This document shows, in pieces, positions 8,055 to 16,599 of a stretch of DNA of 64,000 nt (positions are counted from its first letter, which is position 1; every line of letters begins with the position of its first letter). The notes under the pieces are model-generated. The model was not told the origin of the DNA. It saw only the letters and a list, made by a program, of their open reading frames with translations, and did not search any database. The stretch comes from Deltaproteobacteria bacterium (GTDB taxonomy: Bacteria > Myxococcota_A > UBA9042 > PHBI01), in the NCBI GenBank assembly GCA_020632715.1, contig JACKFA010000002.1, positions 1,106,501 through 1,170,500 of the forward strand. The letters are read 5' to 3'. Position numbers and translations under genes: made by a program.

Positions 8055-9596
8055 GTGCAGGACCTCATGAAGAAGATCGTCTCGCTGTGCAAGCGGCGAG
8101 GCTTCGTCTACCAGAGCTCGGAGATCTACGGCGGCCTGAAGAGCGCCTACGACTTCGGCCCCCTCGGCGTCGAGCTCAAGCGCAACATCATGAACGCCTG
8201 GTGGCGCGACATGGTGCACCGCCGCGAGGACGTCGTCGGCATCGACGCCTCCATCATCATGCACCCGCGCGTCTGGGAGGCCTCCGGGCACCTCGCCGGC
8301 TTCGCCGACCCGCTCGTCGACTGCCTCGTCTGCAAGGAGCGCTTCCGCGCCGACAAGGCGCCGACGGCCGACGAGGGCGCTGCCGTCACGCTCACCTTCG
8401 CCGACAAGGGCGTCGCCAAGCGCGCCCTCGAGATCGTCGAGAAGCAGTTCGGCGTCGTGCTCGAGCGCGACGGCAAGGACCTGAAGGGCGCCGTCGCCGG
8501 CGACCGCGGCTACCTCTGCCCGAACTGCGGCTCGCCGTGGCTCTCGGCGGAGCGCCAGTTCAACCTCATGTTCCGCTCGTCGCTCGGCGCGACCGACGCC
8601 ATGGACGGCGTCGCCGAGGCCATCGAGCAGGGCGCCCTCGAGGGGCTCGCGGGCCGCGATCTGCGCGCGAAGCTCGACGAGCTCATGAAGCCGTCGGCGG
8701 TCTACCTCCGCCCGGAGACGGCGCAGGCGATGTTCGTCCAGTACGACAACGTCCTCCAGTCGATGTCCATGAAGGTCCCCTTCGGCATCGCGCAGATGGG
8801 CAAGTCGTTCCGGAACGAGATCACCGTCGAGCACTTCATCTTCCGCTCGGTCGAGTTCGAGCAGATGGAGATGGAGTTCTTCTGCGAGCCCGGCACCGAC
8901 GACGCCTGGATGGACTACTGGCGCGACGAGCGCATGAAGTGGTGGAAGAAGTTCGCCAACGAGCCGGACAAGTTCCGCCTGCGCCCGCACGAGCCGGACG
9001 AGCTCGCCCACTACGCGAAGGGCTGCTACGACGTCGAGTACCTCTACCCCTGGGGCTGGGGCGAGCTCGAGGGCATCGCGAACCGCACCGACTACGACCT
9101 CGGGAAGCACGCGAAGTACTCGGGCCAGAAGCTCGACTACTTCGACCCGACCGAGCGCAAGCGCTACGTGCCGTACGTCATCGAGCCGGCCGCCGGCGCC
9201 ACGCGCGGGCTCCTCGTCTACCTCATCGACGCCTACCACGAGGAGGAGGTCGACGGGGAGACGCGCGCCGTCCTGCGCCTCCACCCGCAGCTCGCGCCCA
9301 TCAAGGTCGCCGTGCTCCCGCTCACCAAGAAGGACGGGCTCCCCGAGCTCGCCCGGAAGGTCGTCGACGCCTTCTTCCGGCGCGGCATCAACGCGAAGTA
9401 CGACGAGCAGCACTCGATCGGGAAGCGCTACCGCCGCCACGACGAGATCGGCACGCCGTGGTGCCTCACCATCGACCCGCAGTCGCTCGAGGACGGCACC
9501 ATCACCATCCGCGACCGCGACACGATGGAGCAGCGCCGCATCGCCATCGACGGCGCCGTGCGCGAGGTCGAGGACCTCCTCCACCAGGAGGCGTAG
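8055..9596 (+). CDS. glyQS: glycyl-tRNA synthetase, single-chain (alpha2) type
   Basis: Charges tRNA-Gly with glycine using ATP. A 513-residue class II synthetase of the homodimeric archaeal/eukaryotic-like type rather than the alpha2-beta2 type. Visible: N-terminal RGFVYQSSEIYGG and YDFGPLG, a Cys pair CLVC and a later CPNC (zinc-like), RPETAQAMF, motif 2 with FRNEI, and a C-terminal anticodon-binding domain (IKVAVLPLTKKDGLPE onwards; YDEQHSIGKRYRRHDEIGTP). GTG 8055 is chosen over ATG 8067 because GGAGGG ends 8 bases before it. A PhoD-like gene follows after 6 bp. Confidence 0.93.
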   Translation: MQDLMKKIVSLCKRRGFVYQSSEIYGGLKSAYDFGPLGVELKRNIMNAWWRDMVHRREDVVGIDASIIMHPRVWEASGHLAGFADPLVDCLVCKERFRADKAPTADEGAAVTLTFADKGVAKRALEIVEKQFGVVLERDGKDLKGAVAGDRGYLCPNCGSPWLSAERQFNLMFRSSLGATDAMDGVAEAIEQGALEGLAGRDLRAKLDELMKPSAVYLRPETAQAMFVQYDNVLQSMSMKVPFGIAQMGKSFRNEITVEHFIFRSVEFEQMEMEFFCEPGTDDAWMDYWRDERMKWWKKFANEPDKFRLRPHEPDELAHYAKGCYDVEYLYPWGWGELEGIANRTDYDLGKHAKYSGQKLDYFDPTERKRYVPYVIEPAAGATRGLLVYLIDAYHEEEVDGETRAVLRLHPQLAPIKVAVLPLTKKDGLPELARKVVDAFFRRGINAKYDEQHSIGKRYRRHDEIGTPWCLTIDPQSLEDGTITIRDRDTMEQRRIAIDGAVREVEDLLHQEA

Positions 9597-9602
9597 CGCG
9601 CG

Positions 9603-10724
9603 GTGAGCGGCGACGACCTGCCTCGCGACAGCGGCATCTCCAGGAGGCGCCTCCTCGCCGGGGCCGCCGCCGGGGTGGTCGCTGTCACGGGGCTCGCCGC
9701 CGGCGGGGGCGCGCTCGCCGCGCCGGGCGACAAGAAGGCGAAGCCGCAGCCGAAGAAGGGCGGGGCGAAGGGGAAGCCGCGCCCCGGGAAGGACACGCCC
9801 ATCGAGCGCCTCGCGTTCGGCGCGTGCCTCTACAACTCCGCTCGCGGGCAGATCCTCGACGTCATCCGCGAGGCGCGCCCCGACTTCATGCTCTGGATGG
9901 GCGACAACATCTACGCCGACACCGAGGACATGGCGGAGATGGCCCGGAAGTACGCCGTCCTCGGCGACAACCCGCGCTTCCGGAAGCTCTGGAAGGCGTG
10001 CCCGTCGATGGCCATGTGGGACGACCACGACTTCGGCAAGAACAACGCCGGCCGCGAGTACCCGCGCAAGAAAGAGTCGAAACAACTCTTTCTCGACTTC
10101 TGGAAGGTCCGCCGCACGGACATCCGCCGCCGCCGCGACGGGATCTACATCGCGCGCACCTTCGGCCCGCCCGGCAAGGATCTGCAGCTCATCCTCCTCG
10201 ACGGGCGCACCTTCCGCACCTCGCGCTACGCCGGGCGGAAGGGCCGCGGCACGATGCTCGGCGACGCGCAGTGGGGCTGGCTCGAGCGCACCCTCCGGGA
10301 GCCCGCGACCATCCGCCTCCTCTGCTCGGGGATCCAGGTCGTCAACACCGACTACGACCGCTGGGAGTCCTGGGGCGACTTCCCGCACGAGCGCGAGCGC
10401 CTCTTCCGCACCATCCGCGAGGCCCGCGCCGAGGGGGTCGTCATCCTCTCGGGCGACATGCACCACGCCGAGCTCTCGCGCGACCCCGGCGCCCTCGGCG
10501 GCTACGACGCGTGGGACCTCACCGCCGCCGGCCTCGACCAGCACGAGAAGGAGCAGTGGGCCAACGCCCGCCGCGTGGGCGACGTGTACAACGAGCCGGG
10601 CGGCAAGTTCGGGATGGTGCGCTTCGACTGGGGCGACGACCCGACCGTCCACCTCGAGGTGCGCGACAGGAAGGGCGAGGTCGTCATCGCCAAGTCGCTC
10701 GCCCGCTCGGAGCTCCGCCAGTGA
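9603..10724 (+). CDS. PhoD-like Tat-exported phosphatase
   Basis: A 373-residue member of the PhoD/calcineurin-like metallophosphatase superfamily. The N-terminus carries a twin-arginine signal (SRRRLLAGAAAG followed by a hydrophobic stretch), so it is probably folded in the cytoplasm and exported. Metal-site motifs: FGACLYNSARG, MLWMGDNIYADT, MWDDHDFGKNN, SGIQVV and SGDMHHAE. The members of this family usually hydrolyse phosphodiesters or phosphomonoesters; the substrate here is unknown. The start is GTG 9603, just after glyQS. The gene ends with a GTGA overlap with the DUF3052 gene. Codons at 10069-10093 are atypical and form a hairpin (annotated separately). Confidence 0.85.
   Translation: MSGDDLPRDSGISRRRLLAGAAAGVVAVTGLAAGGGALAAPGDKKAKPQPKKGGAKGKPRPGKDTPIERLAFGACLYNSARGQILDVIREARPDFMLWMGDNIYADTEDMAEMARKYAVLGDNPRFRKLWKACPSMAMWDDHDFGKNNAGREYPRKKESKQLFLDFWKVRRTDIRRRRDGIYIARTFGPPGKDLQLILLDGRTFRTSRYAGRKGRGTMLGDAQWGWLERTLREPATIRLLCSGIQVVNTDYDRWESWGDFPHERERLFRTIREARAEGVVILSGDMHHAELSRDPGALGGYDAWDLTAAGLDQHEKEQWANARRVGDVYNEPGGKFGMVRFDWGDDPTVHLEVRDRKGEVVIAKSLARSELRQ
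10069..10093 (+). repeat. perfect inverted repeat inside the PhoD-like gene
   Basis: AGAAAGAGT (10069-10077) and ACTCTTTCT (10085-10093) are exact reverse complements around a 7-base loop CGAAACA. The codons are AAA GAG TCG AAA CAA CTC TTT, several of them rare in this GC3-extreme genome. Confidence 0.7.
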
Positions 10725-11140
10725 GCCCGGCGGCCGGCTACTCCGGGACGCCGCTCGCGAAGAAGCTCGGCGTGAAGCCCGGACACCGCCTGCTCGTGCT
10801 CGGCGCGCCCGCGGGCTACCCGGCCGGCTTCGAGCCGCTCCCGGCCGACGTCGTCGTGCACACGGCCCCCGACGACGGCGCGCCCTACGACGTGATCGTC
10901 GCCTTCTGCCCCGACCACGCGGCGCTCCTCACGGCCCTCCCGGACGCCCAGTCGCGCATGACGACCGCCGGGGCCGTCTGGATCGCCTGGCCCAAGAAGG
11001 CGAGCGGCGTCCCGACCGATCTCGTCGAGGACCGCGTCCGCGACCTCGCGCTCGCGCGCCGCCTCGTGGACAACAAGGTCTGCGCCATCGACGCCACCTG
11101 GTCGGGGCTGCGCCTCGTCGTCCGCCTCAAGGACCGCTGA
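10721..11140 (+). CDS. DUF3052 family protein
   Basis: A 139-residue cytoplasmic protein beginning AAGYSGTPLAKKLGVKPG, the signature start of DUF3052 proteins, and containing YDVIVAFCPD and a central VWIAWPKKASG motif. The fold resembles a small Rossmann-like domain; no biochemical function is established to my knowledge. GTG 10721 overlaps the stop of the PhoD-like gene (GTGA), indicating translational coupling. Its last 14 bp overlap the 3' end of the convergent hybrid kinase gene. Confidence 0.8.
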   Translation: MSPAAGYSGTPLAKKLGVKPGHRLLVLGAPAGYPAGFEPLPADVVVHTAPDDGAPYDVIVAFCPDHAALLTALPDAQSRMTTAGAVWIAWPKKASGVPTDLVEDRVRDLALARRLVDNKVCAIDATWSGLRLVVRLKDR

Positions 11141-12800
11141 CGGTCGCCTCGGCCTCCGCCGCCGCGATGCGCGCCTCGGCCCGCTTCAACGCGGCCGCCG
11201 CGAGCGCGACGAGCGCCGGGCGCCGGATGGGCTTCGGCTGGAAGCCGTCCATCCCCGCGCGCAGGCAGCGCACGGGCGTGTCGTCGGTCACCGCCGCCGT
11301 GAGCGCCACGATCTCGGTGCGCCAGCCGCCGCGGGGCTCGCCCTCGCGGATCCGCCGCGTGAGCTCGATGCCGTCGGCGCCGGTGAGGTAGACGTCCATG
11401 AGGACGAGCGCGTAGCGCGCCTCGAGCACGCGCCGGACGGCGTCCTGCGGGTCGTCGGTCGACTCGACGCGGAAGCCTTCGCGCTCGAGGATCCGCCTGA
11501 CGACCAGCGTGTTGACCGGGTCGTCCTCGACCACGAGCACCGGGAGCGTCGTCGCCTCGTCGGTCCCGAGCGTCGCCTTCACGGGCAGCTCGAACCAGAA
11601 CGTCGAGCCCACGCCGACCGCGCTCATCGCGCCGCAGCGCCCGCCGGCGCTGTCGACGAGCTCGCGCACCACGGCGAGGCCGATGCCCTCACCCGGCTCG
11701 CCGGCCGCGGTGCCGAGCCGCGCGTACCGCGTCCACGCGCGCTCGAGCTCGTCCTCGGCGATGCCGGGGCCCGCGTCGTCGACGCTGAAGCGGGCGATGA
11801 GCCCGCCGCCGTGCTTCTCGCGGAGGTCGACCGCGAGCGACACGCCGCCGCCGCCCGCGTAGCGCACCGCGTTCTCCACGAGCTCGGTCAGCGCGCGCCT
11901 GACGACGTTCTCGGGGCCGAACACGTGGGTCGGCGCGTCGGGGAGGCGCCCGATGTGGAGCGCCACGGGACGATCCGCGGCCACGCGCCTCCCGTGGACG
12001 AGCACCTCGCCGAGGAGCCGGGCGAGCGCGAAGGTGGCGGGCACCGGCGGCTCGTGGCCGAGGTCGAGGCGACACAGCTCGCGCACCGCCTCGAGCTTCT
12101 CGACGAGGCGCTTCGCGTCGCGCGCGAGCTCGGCGAGCGGCGCCGTCTCGGGGTAGTCGACCGCCTCGGCGAGGCGCTCGGCGAGGCTCGTGAGCGGGTC
12201 GTGGAGCTGACCGTCGACGACCCGGAGCACTCGCCGGGCCGACTCGCGGCGGGCGTCTCCCGCGGGGGCGGGCGCGTCCTCGGCGCGCGCGTCGCTCGGG
12301 CGCCACAGGCGCTGGAGATCCCAGCGCTTCCGCGCCCTCGCCACGAGGGAGACGACGGCGGCGTCATCGTCGCCGCGACCGCGCTCCCCGCGGCGGTGGA
12401 TCCAGAGGCGCGCGTTGGCGCCGGCGTCGTCGAGAGCGCCGCGCGTCCGCGTGACGACGAGCTGCGCGCCCGCGTCCGCGGCCATCACCGTCTCGAGCAC
12501 GCGCGTCACCTCCTCGCGCGGGACCGAGCCCAGGTCGAGCACGACCACCGCGACCGGGGCCCCCGCGGCCGAGCGCAGCCTCACGAGCCCGCCGTCGAGC
12601 CCCGGCTCGTGGCGCACCGAGGCGTCGCGGATCGCCTCCCGGAGGAGCTCGGCGAGCCGCGCGTCCGGGTGGACCACGATCACTTCGGGCAGGCCCGGGG
12701 GCGGCGTGCCGATCGGGAGGTGGCTGTTCAGGTGAGCCCTCGCGTCGCGTCTCTCGAACGAGGGGGAACGGGATGACCTACAACGACCTTTACGACGCAT
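11127..12800 (-). CDS. hybrid histidine kinase with C-terminal receiver domain
   Basis: Domains in order: an N-terminal receiver-like region (VIVVHPDARLAELL, about 40-160) that lacks a clear phospho-acceptor Asp; a dimerisation/phosphoacceptor helix with QLHDPLTSL (about 206); HATPase_c with ENAVRYA, DDAGPGI and GEGIGLAVVRELV; and a receiver domain from VLVVEDDPVN with LMDVY (acceptor Asp) and FQPKPI (Lys). No membrane segment, so a cytoplasmic sensor. The start is uncertain: ATG 12800 gives a 557-residue frame, but its first ~23 residues are Arg-rich and unlike the rest, and a possible small ORF at 12773-12952 overlaps on the other strand; GTG 12683 is an alternative. No cognate DNA-binding regulator is adjacent. 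The signal sensed is unknown. Confidence 0.8.
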   Translation of the reverse strand: MRRKGRCRSSRSPSFERRDARAHLNSHLPIGTPPPGLPEVIVVHPDARLAELLREAIRDASVRHEPGLDGGLVRLRSAAGAPVAVVVLDLGSVPREEVTRVLETVMAADAGAQLVVTRTRGALDDAGANARLWIHRRGERGRGDDDAAVVSLVARARKRWDLQRLWRPSDARAEDAPAPAGDARRESARRVLRVVDGQLHDPLTSLAERLAEAVDYPETAPLAELARDAKRLVEKLEAVRELCRLDLGHEPPVPATFALARLLGEVLVHGRRVAADRPVALHIGRLPDAPTHVFGPENVVRRALTELVENAVRYAGGGGVSLAVDLREKHGGGLIARFSVDDAGPGIAEDELERAWTRYARLGTAAGEPGEGIGLAVVRELVDSAGGRCGAMSAVGVGSTFWFELPVKATLGTDEATTLPVLVVEDDPVNTLVVRRILEREGFRVESTDDPQDAVRRVLEARYALVLMDVYLTGADGIELTRRIREGEPRGGWRTEIVALTAAVTDDTPVRCLRAGMDGFQPKPIRRPALVALAAAALKRAEARIAAAEAEATVSGP

Positions 12801-12952
12801 GGCGCCCCGTGTCGATGGAGCGCGCGGAGATGACGCGCCGCTCGGCGTCGCCGGCGCGAGGAGCCCGGCGGAAGAAGCCTACGGAGGCGTGGGTTGCTTA
12901 CCGGCGGGAGACCGCAGAGACTATCGGCGACCAGCGCCGACCGGAGGACTGA
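12773..12952 (+). CDS. possible 59-residue protein at the head of the DUF58-MoxR operon
   Basis: ATG 12773 is preceded by GAGGGGG 6-7 bases upstream and opens a 59-codon frame starting MTYNDLYDAWRPVSMER and ending DQRRPED. The stop (12950-12952) is one base before the TTG start of the DUF58 gene, and the DUF58 ribosome-binding GGAGG (12943-12947) lies inside its last codons, so translation of the two could be coupled. Against it: codon choice is less GC3-biased than in the neighbours, and it overlaps the upstream end of the long form of the divergent kinase gene. No family recognised. Confidence 0.35.
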   Translation: MTYNDLYDAWRPVSMERAEMTRRSASPARGARRKKPTEAWVAYRRETAETIGDQRRPED

Positions 12953-12953
12953 C

Positions 12954-14300
12954 TTGGCAGGAGCGACCACCACGCCACGCCACCGAGCCCCGAGCCCGTT
13001 CCGGCGCGGGGTGGCCGGGCTCTGGCGCGACGTCCGCGAGAGCTGGCGCCCCGTCGAGCGCGTGTGGGACTACGTCCCGATCAGCGTCATGGGCGTCGTC
13101 GTGACGGCGCTCGGCGCGTGGGCGGTCTGGGGGGTCGGCGAGGACTCGGCCGACTTCGTGATCTACGCCGCCGGCGCCTGCGCGCTCGCGCTCGTCGCGG
13201 TCTCCATCGTGACCGTCGGCGCCGCGGCGTTCGTGCTCTTCCTGCAGGTCCGGAAGCGCCCGAGCGGCGTCCCCGAGACCCTCATGGCGGGCGTCGAGGC
13301 GACGACGAGCTTTCGCTGCCCGACGCTGCGCTTCTGGCCGCTCGTGCAGGTCGCGACGCGGATGGTCGAGCCGCCGGGGGTCTCGGTGGTGCTCGAGCCC
13401 GACGGCGCCGAGCTCGTCGAGCGCGTGACCCCCGCTGAGCGCGGCCGCTGGGAGCACGTCGTGCGGCGCGTCGCCGTGACCGACATCTTCGGCTTCGCGA
13501 GCCTCGCGTTCCGCCGCCGCTGGGACCAGCCCGTGCGCGTCATCCCGGCCGTCGGCCGCGCGGACACGGAGCTCGCCGTGCGGCGCGCGACGAGCGACGG
13601 CTTCTCGCACCCGTCGGGCAAGCCCATCGGCGAGCTCGTGGAGATGCGCCGCTACACCTATGGCGATCCGCTCCGCCACGTGATCTGGAAGACCTTCGCC
13701 CGCGACCGGAACCTCATGGTGCGCGAGCCCGAGAAGGCGATCGCCCCGAAGCCCGCGATGGTCGCCTTCTTCGTGGCCGCCCCGCTCGACGACCCGTCGG
13801 CCTCGACGGCGCGCCTCTTCCTCGAGAACGACCTCCTCGGCGCCGACTTCATGTTCATGGCCGAGGGGGCCACCGGGCCCACGGCGAATCGCGGCGAGGC
13901 CCTCGAGCAGGTCATCCGCTCGAGCGCGCACCGCGCCTCGCAGGCCGACGGGCTCGGGGCGCTCTTCCGCGCGGTGGACCGCGCGCGCCTCGACAACCTC
14001 GTGATCTTCGCGCCCGCGAGTGACGGCCCGTGGGTCGACAAGGTGCTGACGCTCACGCGCCGCCTGCCGATGCCGCCGATGGTGGTCCTCACCGTCGACG
14101 GCGCGCTCGACGCGGCGCGCCGCTCGTGGCTCTCGCGCTTCCTCTGGGAGCACGACGACACGACGAACCCGACCCTGCTCGCGCTGCCCGCCCTCCACGA
14201 TCGCCTGCGCGCGGCCCACGCCGACGTGCGCGTCATCCACCGTCCGACCGGGGCGCGCCTCCACGGCGCCCAGATCGACGCCCTCAGGAGCCTGAATTGA
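12954..14300 (+). CDS. DUF58 domain membrane protein
   Basis: A 448-residue protein from TTG 12954 with GGAGG 6 bases upstream. After a short basic N-terminus come two membrane helices (about 35-85: ISVMGVVVTALGAWAVW and a second segment to VLFLQV). The DUF58 signature follows: SHPSGKPIGELVEMRRY and GDPLRHVIWKTFARDRNLMVRE at about 215-260, and a vWA-like C-terminal half. DUF58 proteins are regularly encoded beside MoxR AAA+ ATPases and membrane transglutaminases, as here, and are thought to work with MoxR in assembly or activation of envelope complexes; the target here is unknown. Its TGA overlaps the next TTG start (TTGA). Confidence 0.85.
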   Translation: MAGATTTPRHRAPSPFRRGVAGLWRDVRESWRPVERVWDYVPISVMGVVVTALGAWAVWGVGEDSADFVIYAAGACALALVAVSIVTVGAAAFVLFLQVRKRPSGVPETLMAGVEATTSFRCPTLRFWPLVQVATRMVEPPGVSVVLEPDGAELVERVTPAERGRWEHVVRRVAVTDIFGFASLAFRRRWDQPVRVIPAVGRADTELAVRRATSDGFSHPSGKPIGELVEMRRYTYGDPLRHVIWKTFARDRNLMVREPEKAIAPKPAMVAFFVAAPLDDPSASTARLFLENDLLGADFMFMAEGATGPTANRGEALEQVIRSSAHRASQADGLGALFRAVDRARLDNLVIFAPASDGPWVDKVLTLTRRLPMPPMVVLTVDGALDAARRSWLSRFLWEHDDTTNPTLLALPALHDRLRAAHADVRVIHRPTGARLHGAQIDALRSLN

Positions 14301-16558
14301 CGCAGCGCGTCATGACCTCCGGTGACGACCCCGCGTCGCGCCGCGCGCCACGACGCCCCGCCGAGTCCGGCGAGGTGCAGATCGTGAAGACGCTGATGTT
14401 CGGCGGCGCGGCGTACCTGCTCGTCGGCGACCTCGCGACCCCGTACGGCGTGGGCGCCTCCCTCGGCGCCATCGTGCTCGCGGCGCTCCTCGCCTACCTC
14501 GCGTATCGGCGCGGTCTCCGCGTGCGCGCGGCGCTCCTCTTCGGCGCGCTCGTCGGCGGGCTCGGCTGGTTCTTCTCGACCTTCGTGCGCGACAGCGCCG
14601 GGCTCGCGGGCGCCCTCGGCGTCGACGGCACCATCATCACGAGCGACGTCCTCTTCTTCGGGGTCGCGCTCTTCGGCGTCATCTTCGTCACGCGCACCCT
14701 CGCGCTGCGCTACCGCCTCGCGAGCGTCCTCGAGGCCGCGGTCATCCTCTTCTCCGCGATCTACACGTTCGTGGCGCACCGCGACTGCCACCTGAACCAG
14801 CCGCGCGACGTCGCCGACTTCATCTTCGAGAACCAGCTCGGCGACACGACGACCCTCTTCCTCATCGTGGGCGTCGGCATCATGGTCGTCGCGCTCGCGA
14901 TGTTCCTCCGCCGCCAGAGCGCCGCGAAGACGGTTCTCTCGATGATCTTCGCGCTCGGCGTGAGCGTCGGCACCTACTTCCTCATCGCCGACGACCACCT
15001 CTGCGACGGCGCCGTGAACCCTTTCTCGGACCCGCCGGGAGAGGGAGCGCCGCAGCAGGCGAAGCCGGATCGTGGCGACGGCAAAGGCGGCGGCGGTGGT
15101 GGTCGAAGCGACCAGGATGGAGACCAGAACGCGGATGGCAAGGGCGGCGGCGGCGGCAGCGGCAACGGCAAGAGCGACAACCCCTTCAGCTCCCCCCCGC
15201 CGAACGACCGCCCGCAGCCGGTGGCGCTCATCACGTTCCACGACGACTTCGAGTCGAAGGAGGAGGTGCTCTACTTCCGCCAGCAGGTGCAGTCGCGCTT
15301 CGACGGCACGCACCTCGCCTACGACACCTCCGGGAAGTACGACCAGGACGTGATCTCCACGTTCCCGACCGACGGCCCCGTCACGGCGGGCCCGGGCGAG
15401 AACTACGACGCCCACGACAAGATCCCCATCTCGGTCTTCCTGCTCTCCGACCACCCGCAGCCGCTCGGGCTCGGGCAGACCCAGGAGCTCCGCCCGACCG
15501 CGAACCCCGATCCGCGCCTCTTCGTCGCGGCCTACGAGGCGTCGAGCTACCTCCTCTCGGTCGACTCCTCGCGCCTCCTCGGGCGGAAGTCCGTCTCCGA
15601 GACCTGGAGCCCCGAGGAGAAGGAGCACTACCTGCAGATCCCCGACGACCCGCGCTACCAGGCCCTCTCCGACATCATCGTGCGCGACGCCGACCCGCGC
15701 TTCGCCGACGACGACCTCATGAAGGCGCTCCTCATCAAGCGGTGGCTCGAGAAGAACGGCTACTACACGCTGAAGGAGACCCACGCCGACGAGAGCGACC
15801 CCACGGCGAGCTTCCTCTTCGGCTCGCTCCGCGGCTACTGCGTGCACTTCGCGCACGCCGCGGCCTTCCTCTTCCGGAGCCAGGGGATCGCGGCGCGCGT
15901 GGCCGTCGGCTACGGGGTCGACGTGCGCAAGAAGTCCGGCGGCTCGAACCTCCTCATCATGGGCAACATGGCCCACGCCTGGCCCGAGATCCACCTCGAC
16001 GGCATCGGCTGGGTCACGTTCGACATCTACCCGGAGCGGAGCGACGAGCCGCCCCAGCAGATCATCGACGAGAGCCTCGAGAGCTTCCTCGGCGACCGCG
16101 CGCGCAAGGACCAGGACAAGCCCTGGGCCGAGGACCGAGGCGAGCCCTTCCCGTGGGCGCTCCTCGGCTGGGGCCTCCTCGCGGCGCTCCTCGGTGCCGT
16201 GCTCTCGCTCTACGGCGTCAAGTGGTGGCGCCGCCTCATGGGGCGCCTCGCGCCTGCGCGCGCCGCCCACCGCGCGACCCTCCGCGCCGCGCTCGACGGC
16301 TTCGCCGACATCGGCATCGTGCGCGCGCGCGGCGAGACGCGCGAGCGCTTCGCCGAGCGCATGGCGCACGTGTCGCCGACGCTCGCCGCGCTGACGATGG
16401 CGCACCTCCGCGCCGCCCTCGGGCACCCGAGGGCTGACGCGCCCGACGAGGTGCGCACCCTCTACGCCAAGGTCCGCGCCGAGGTCCGCGCGCGGACCCC
16501 GCTCGGAAAGCGCCTCCTGGGCGCGCTGAACCCCATCGGGTGGGTCTTCACCCGCTGA
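14297..16558 (+). CDS. membrane-anchored transglutaminase-like protein
   Basis: A 753-residue protein with about six N-terminal membrane helices (about residues 30-245), a Gly/Asp-rich low-complexity linker (about 255-305), an exported transglutaminase-like core, a C-terminal helix (WALLGWGLLAALLGAVLSLY) and a cytoplasmic tail. The catalytic triad of the papain-like fold is visible: Cys515 in RGYCVHFA, His560 in MAHAWPE and Asp576 in FDIYPE. Such proteins accompany DUF58 and MoxR; they may act as proteases or cross-linking enzymes in the envelope. TTG 14297 overlaps the DUF58 stop and has AGGAG 6 bases upstream; ATG 14312 is the alternative start. Confidence 0.82.
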   Translation: MTQRVMTSGDDPASRRAPRRPAESGEVQIVKTLMFGGAAYLLVGDLATPYGVGASLGAIVLAALLAYLAYRRGLRVRAALLFGALVGGLGWFFSTFVRDSAGLAGALGVDGTIITSDVLFFGVALFGVIFVTRTLALRYRLASVLEAAVILFSAIYTFVAHRDCHLNQPRDVADFIFENQLGDTTTLFLIVGVGIMVVALAMFLRRQSAAKTVLSMIFALGVSVGTYFLIADDHLCDGAVNPFSDPPGEGAPQQAKPDRGDGKGGGGGGRSDQDGDQNADGKGGGGGSGNGKSDNPFSSPPPNDRPQPVALITFHDDFESKEEVLYFRQQVQSRFDGTHLAYDTSGKYDQDVISTFPTDGPVTAGPGENYDAHDKIPISVFLLSDHPQPLGLGQTQELRPTANPDPRLFVAAYEASSYLLSVDSSRLLGRKSVSETWSPEEKEHYLQIPDDPRYQALSDIIVRDADPRFADDDLMKALLIKRWLEKNGYYTLKETHADESDPTASFLFGSLRGYCVHFAHAAAFLFRSQGIAARVAVGYGVDVRKKSGGSNLLIMGNMAHAWPEIHLDGIGWVTFDIYPERSDEPPQQIIDESLESFLGDRARKDQDKPWAEDRGEPFPWALLGWGLLAALLGAVLSLYGVKWWRRLMGRLAPARAAHRATLRAALDGFADIGIVRARGETRERFAERMAHVSPTLAALTMAHLRAALGHPRADAPDEVRTLYAKVRAEVRARTPLGKRLLGALNPIGWVFTR

Positions 16559-16599
16559 CGCCGCGCGCGTTCTCGCGCCCGACCCTCGCAGGAGCCTCC

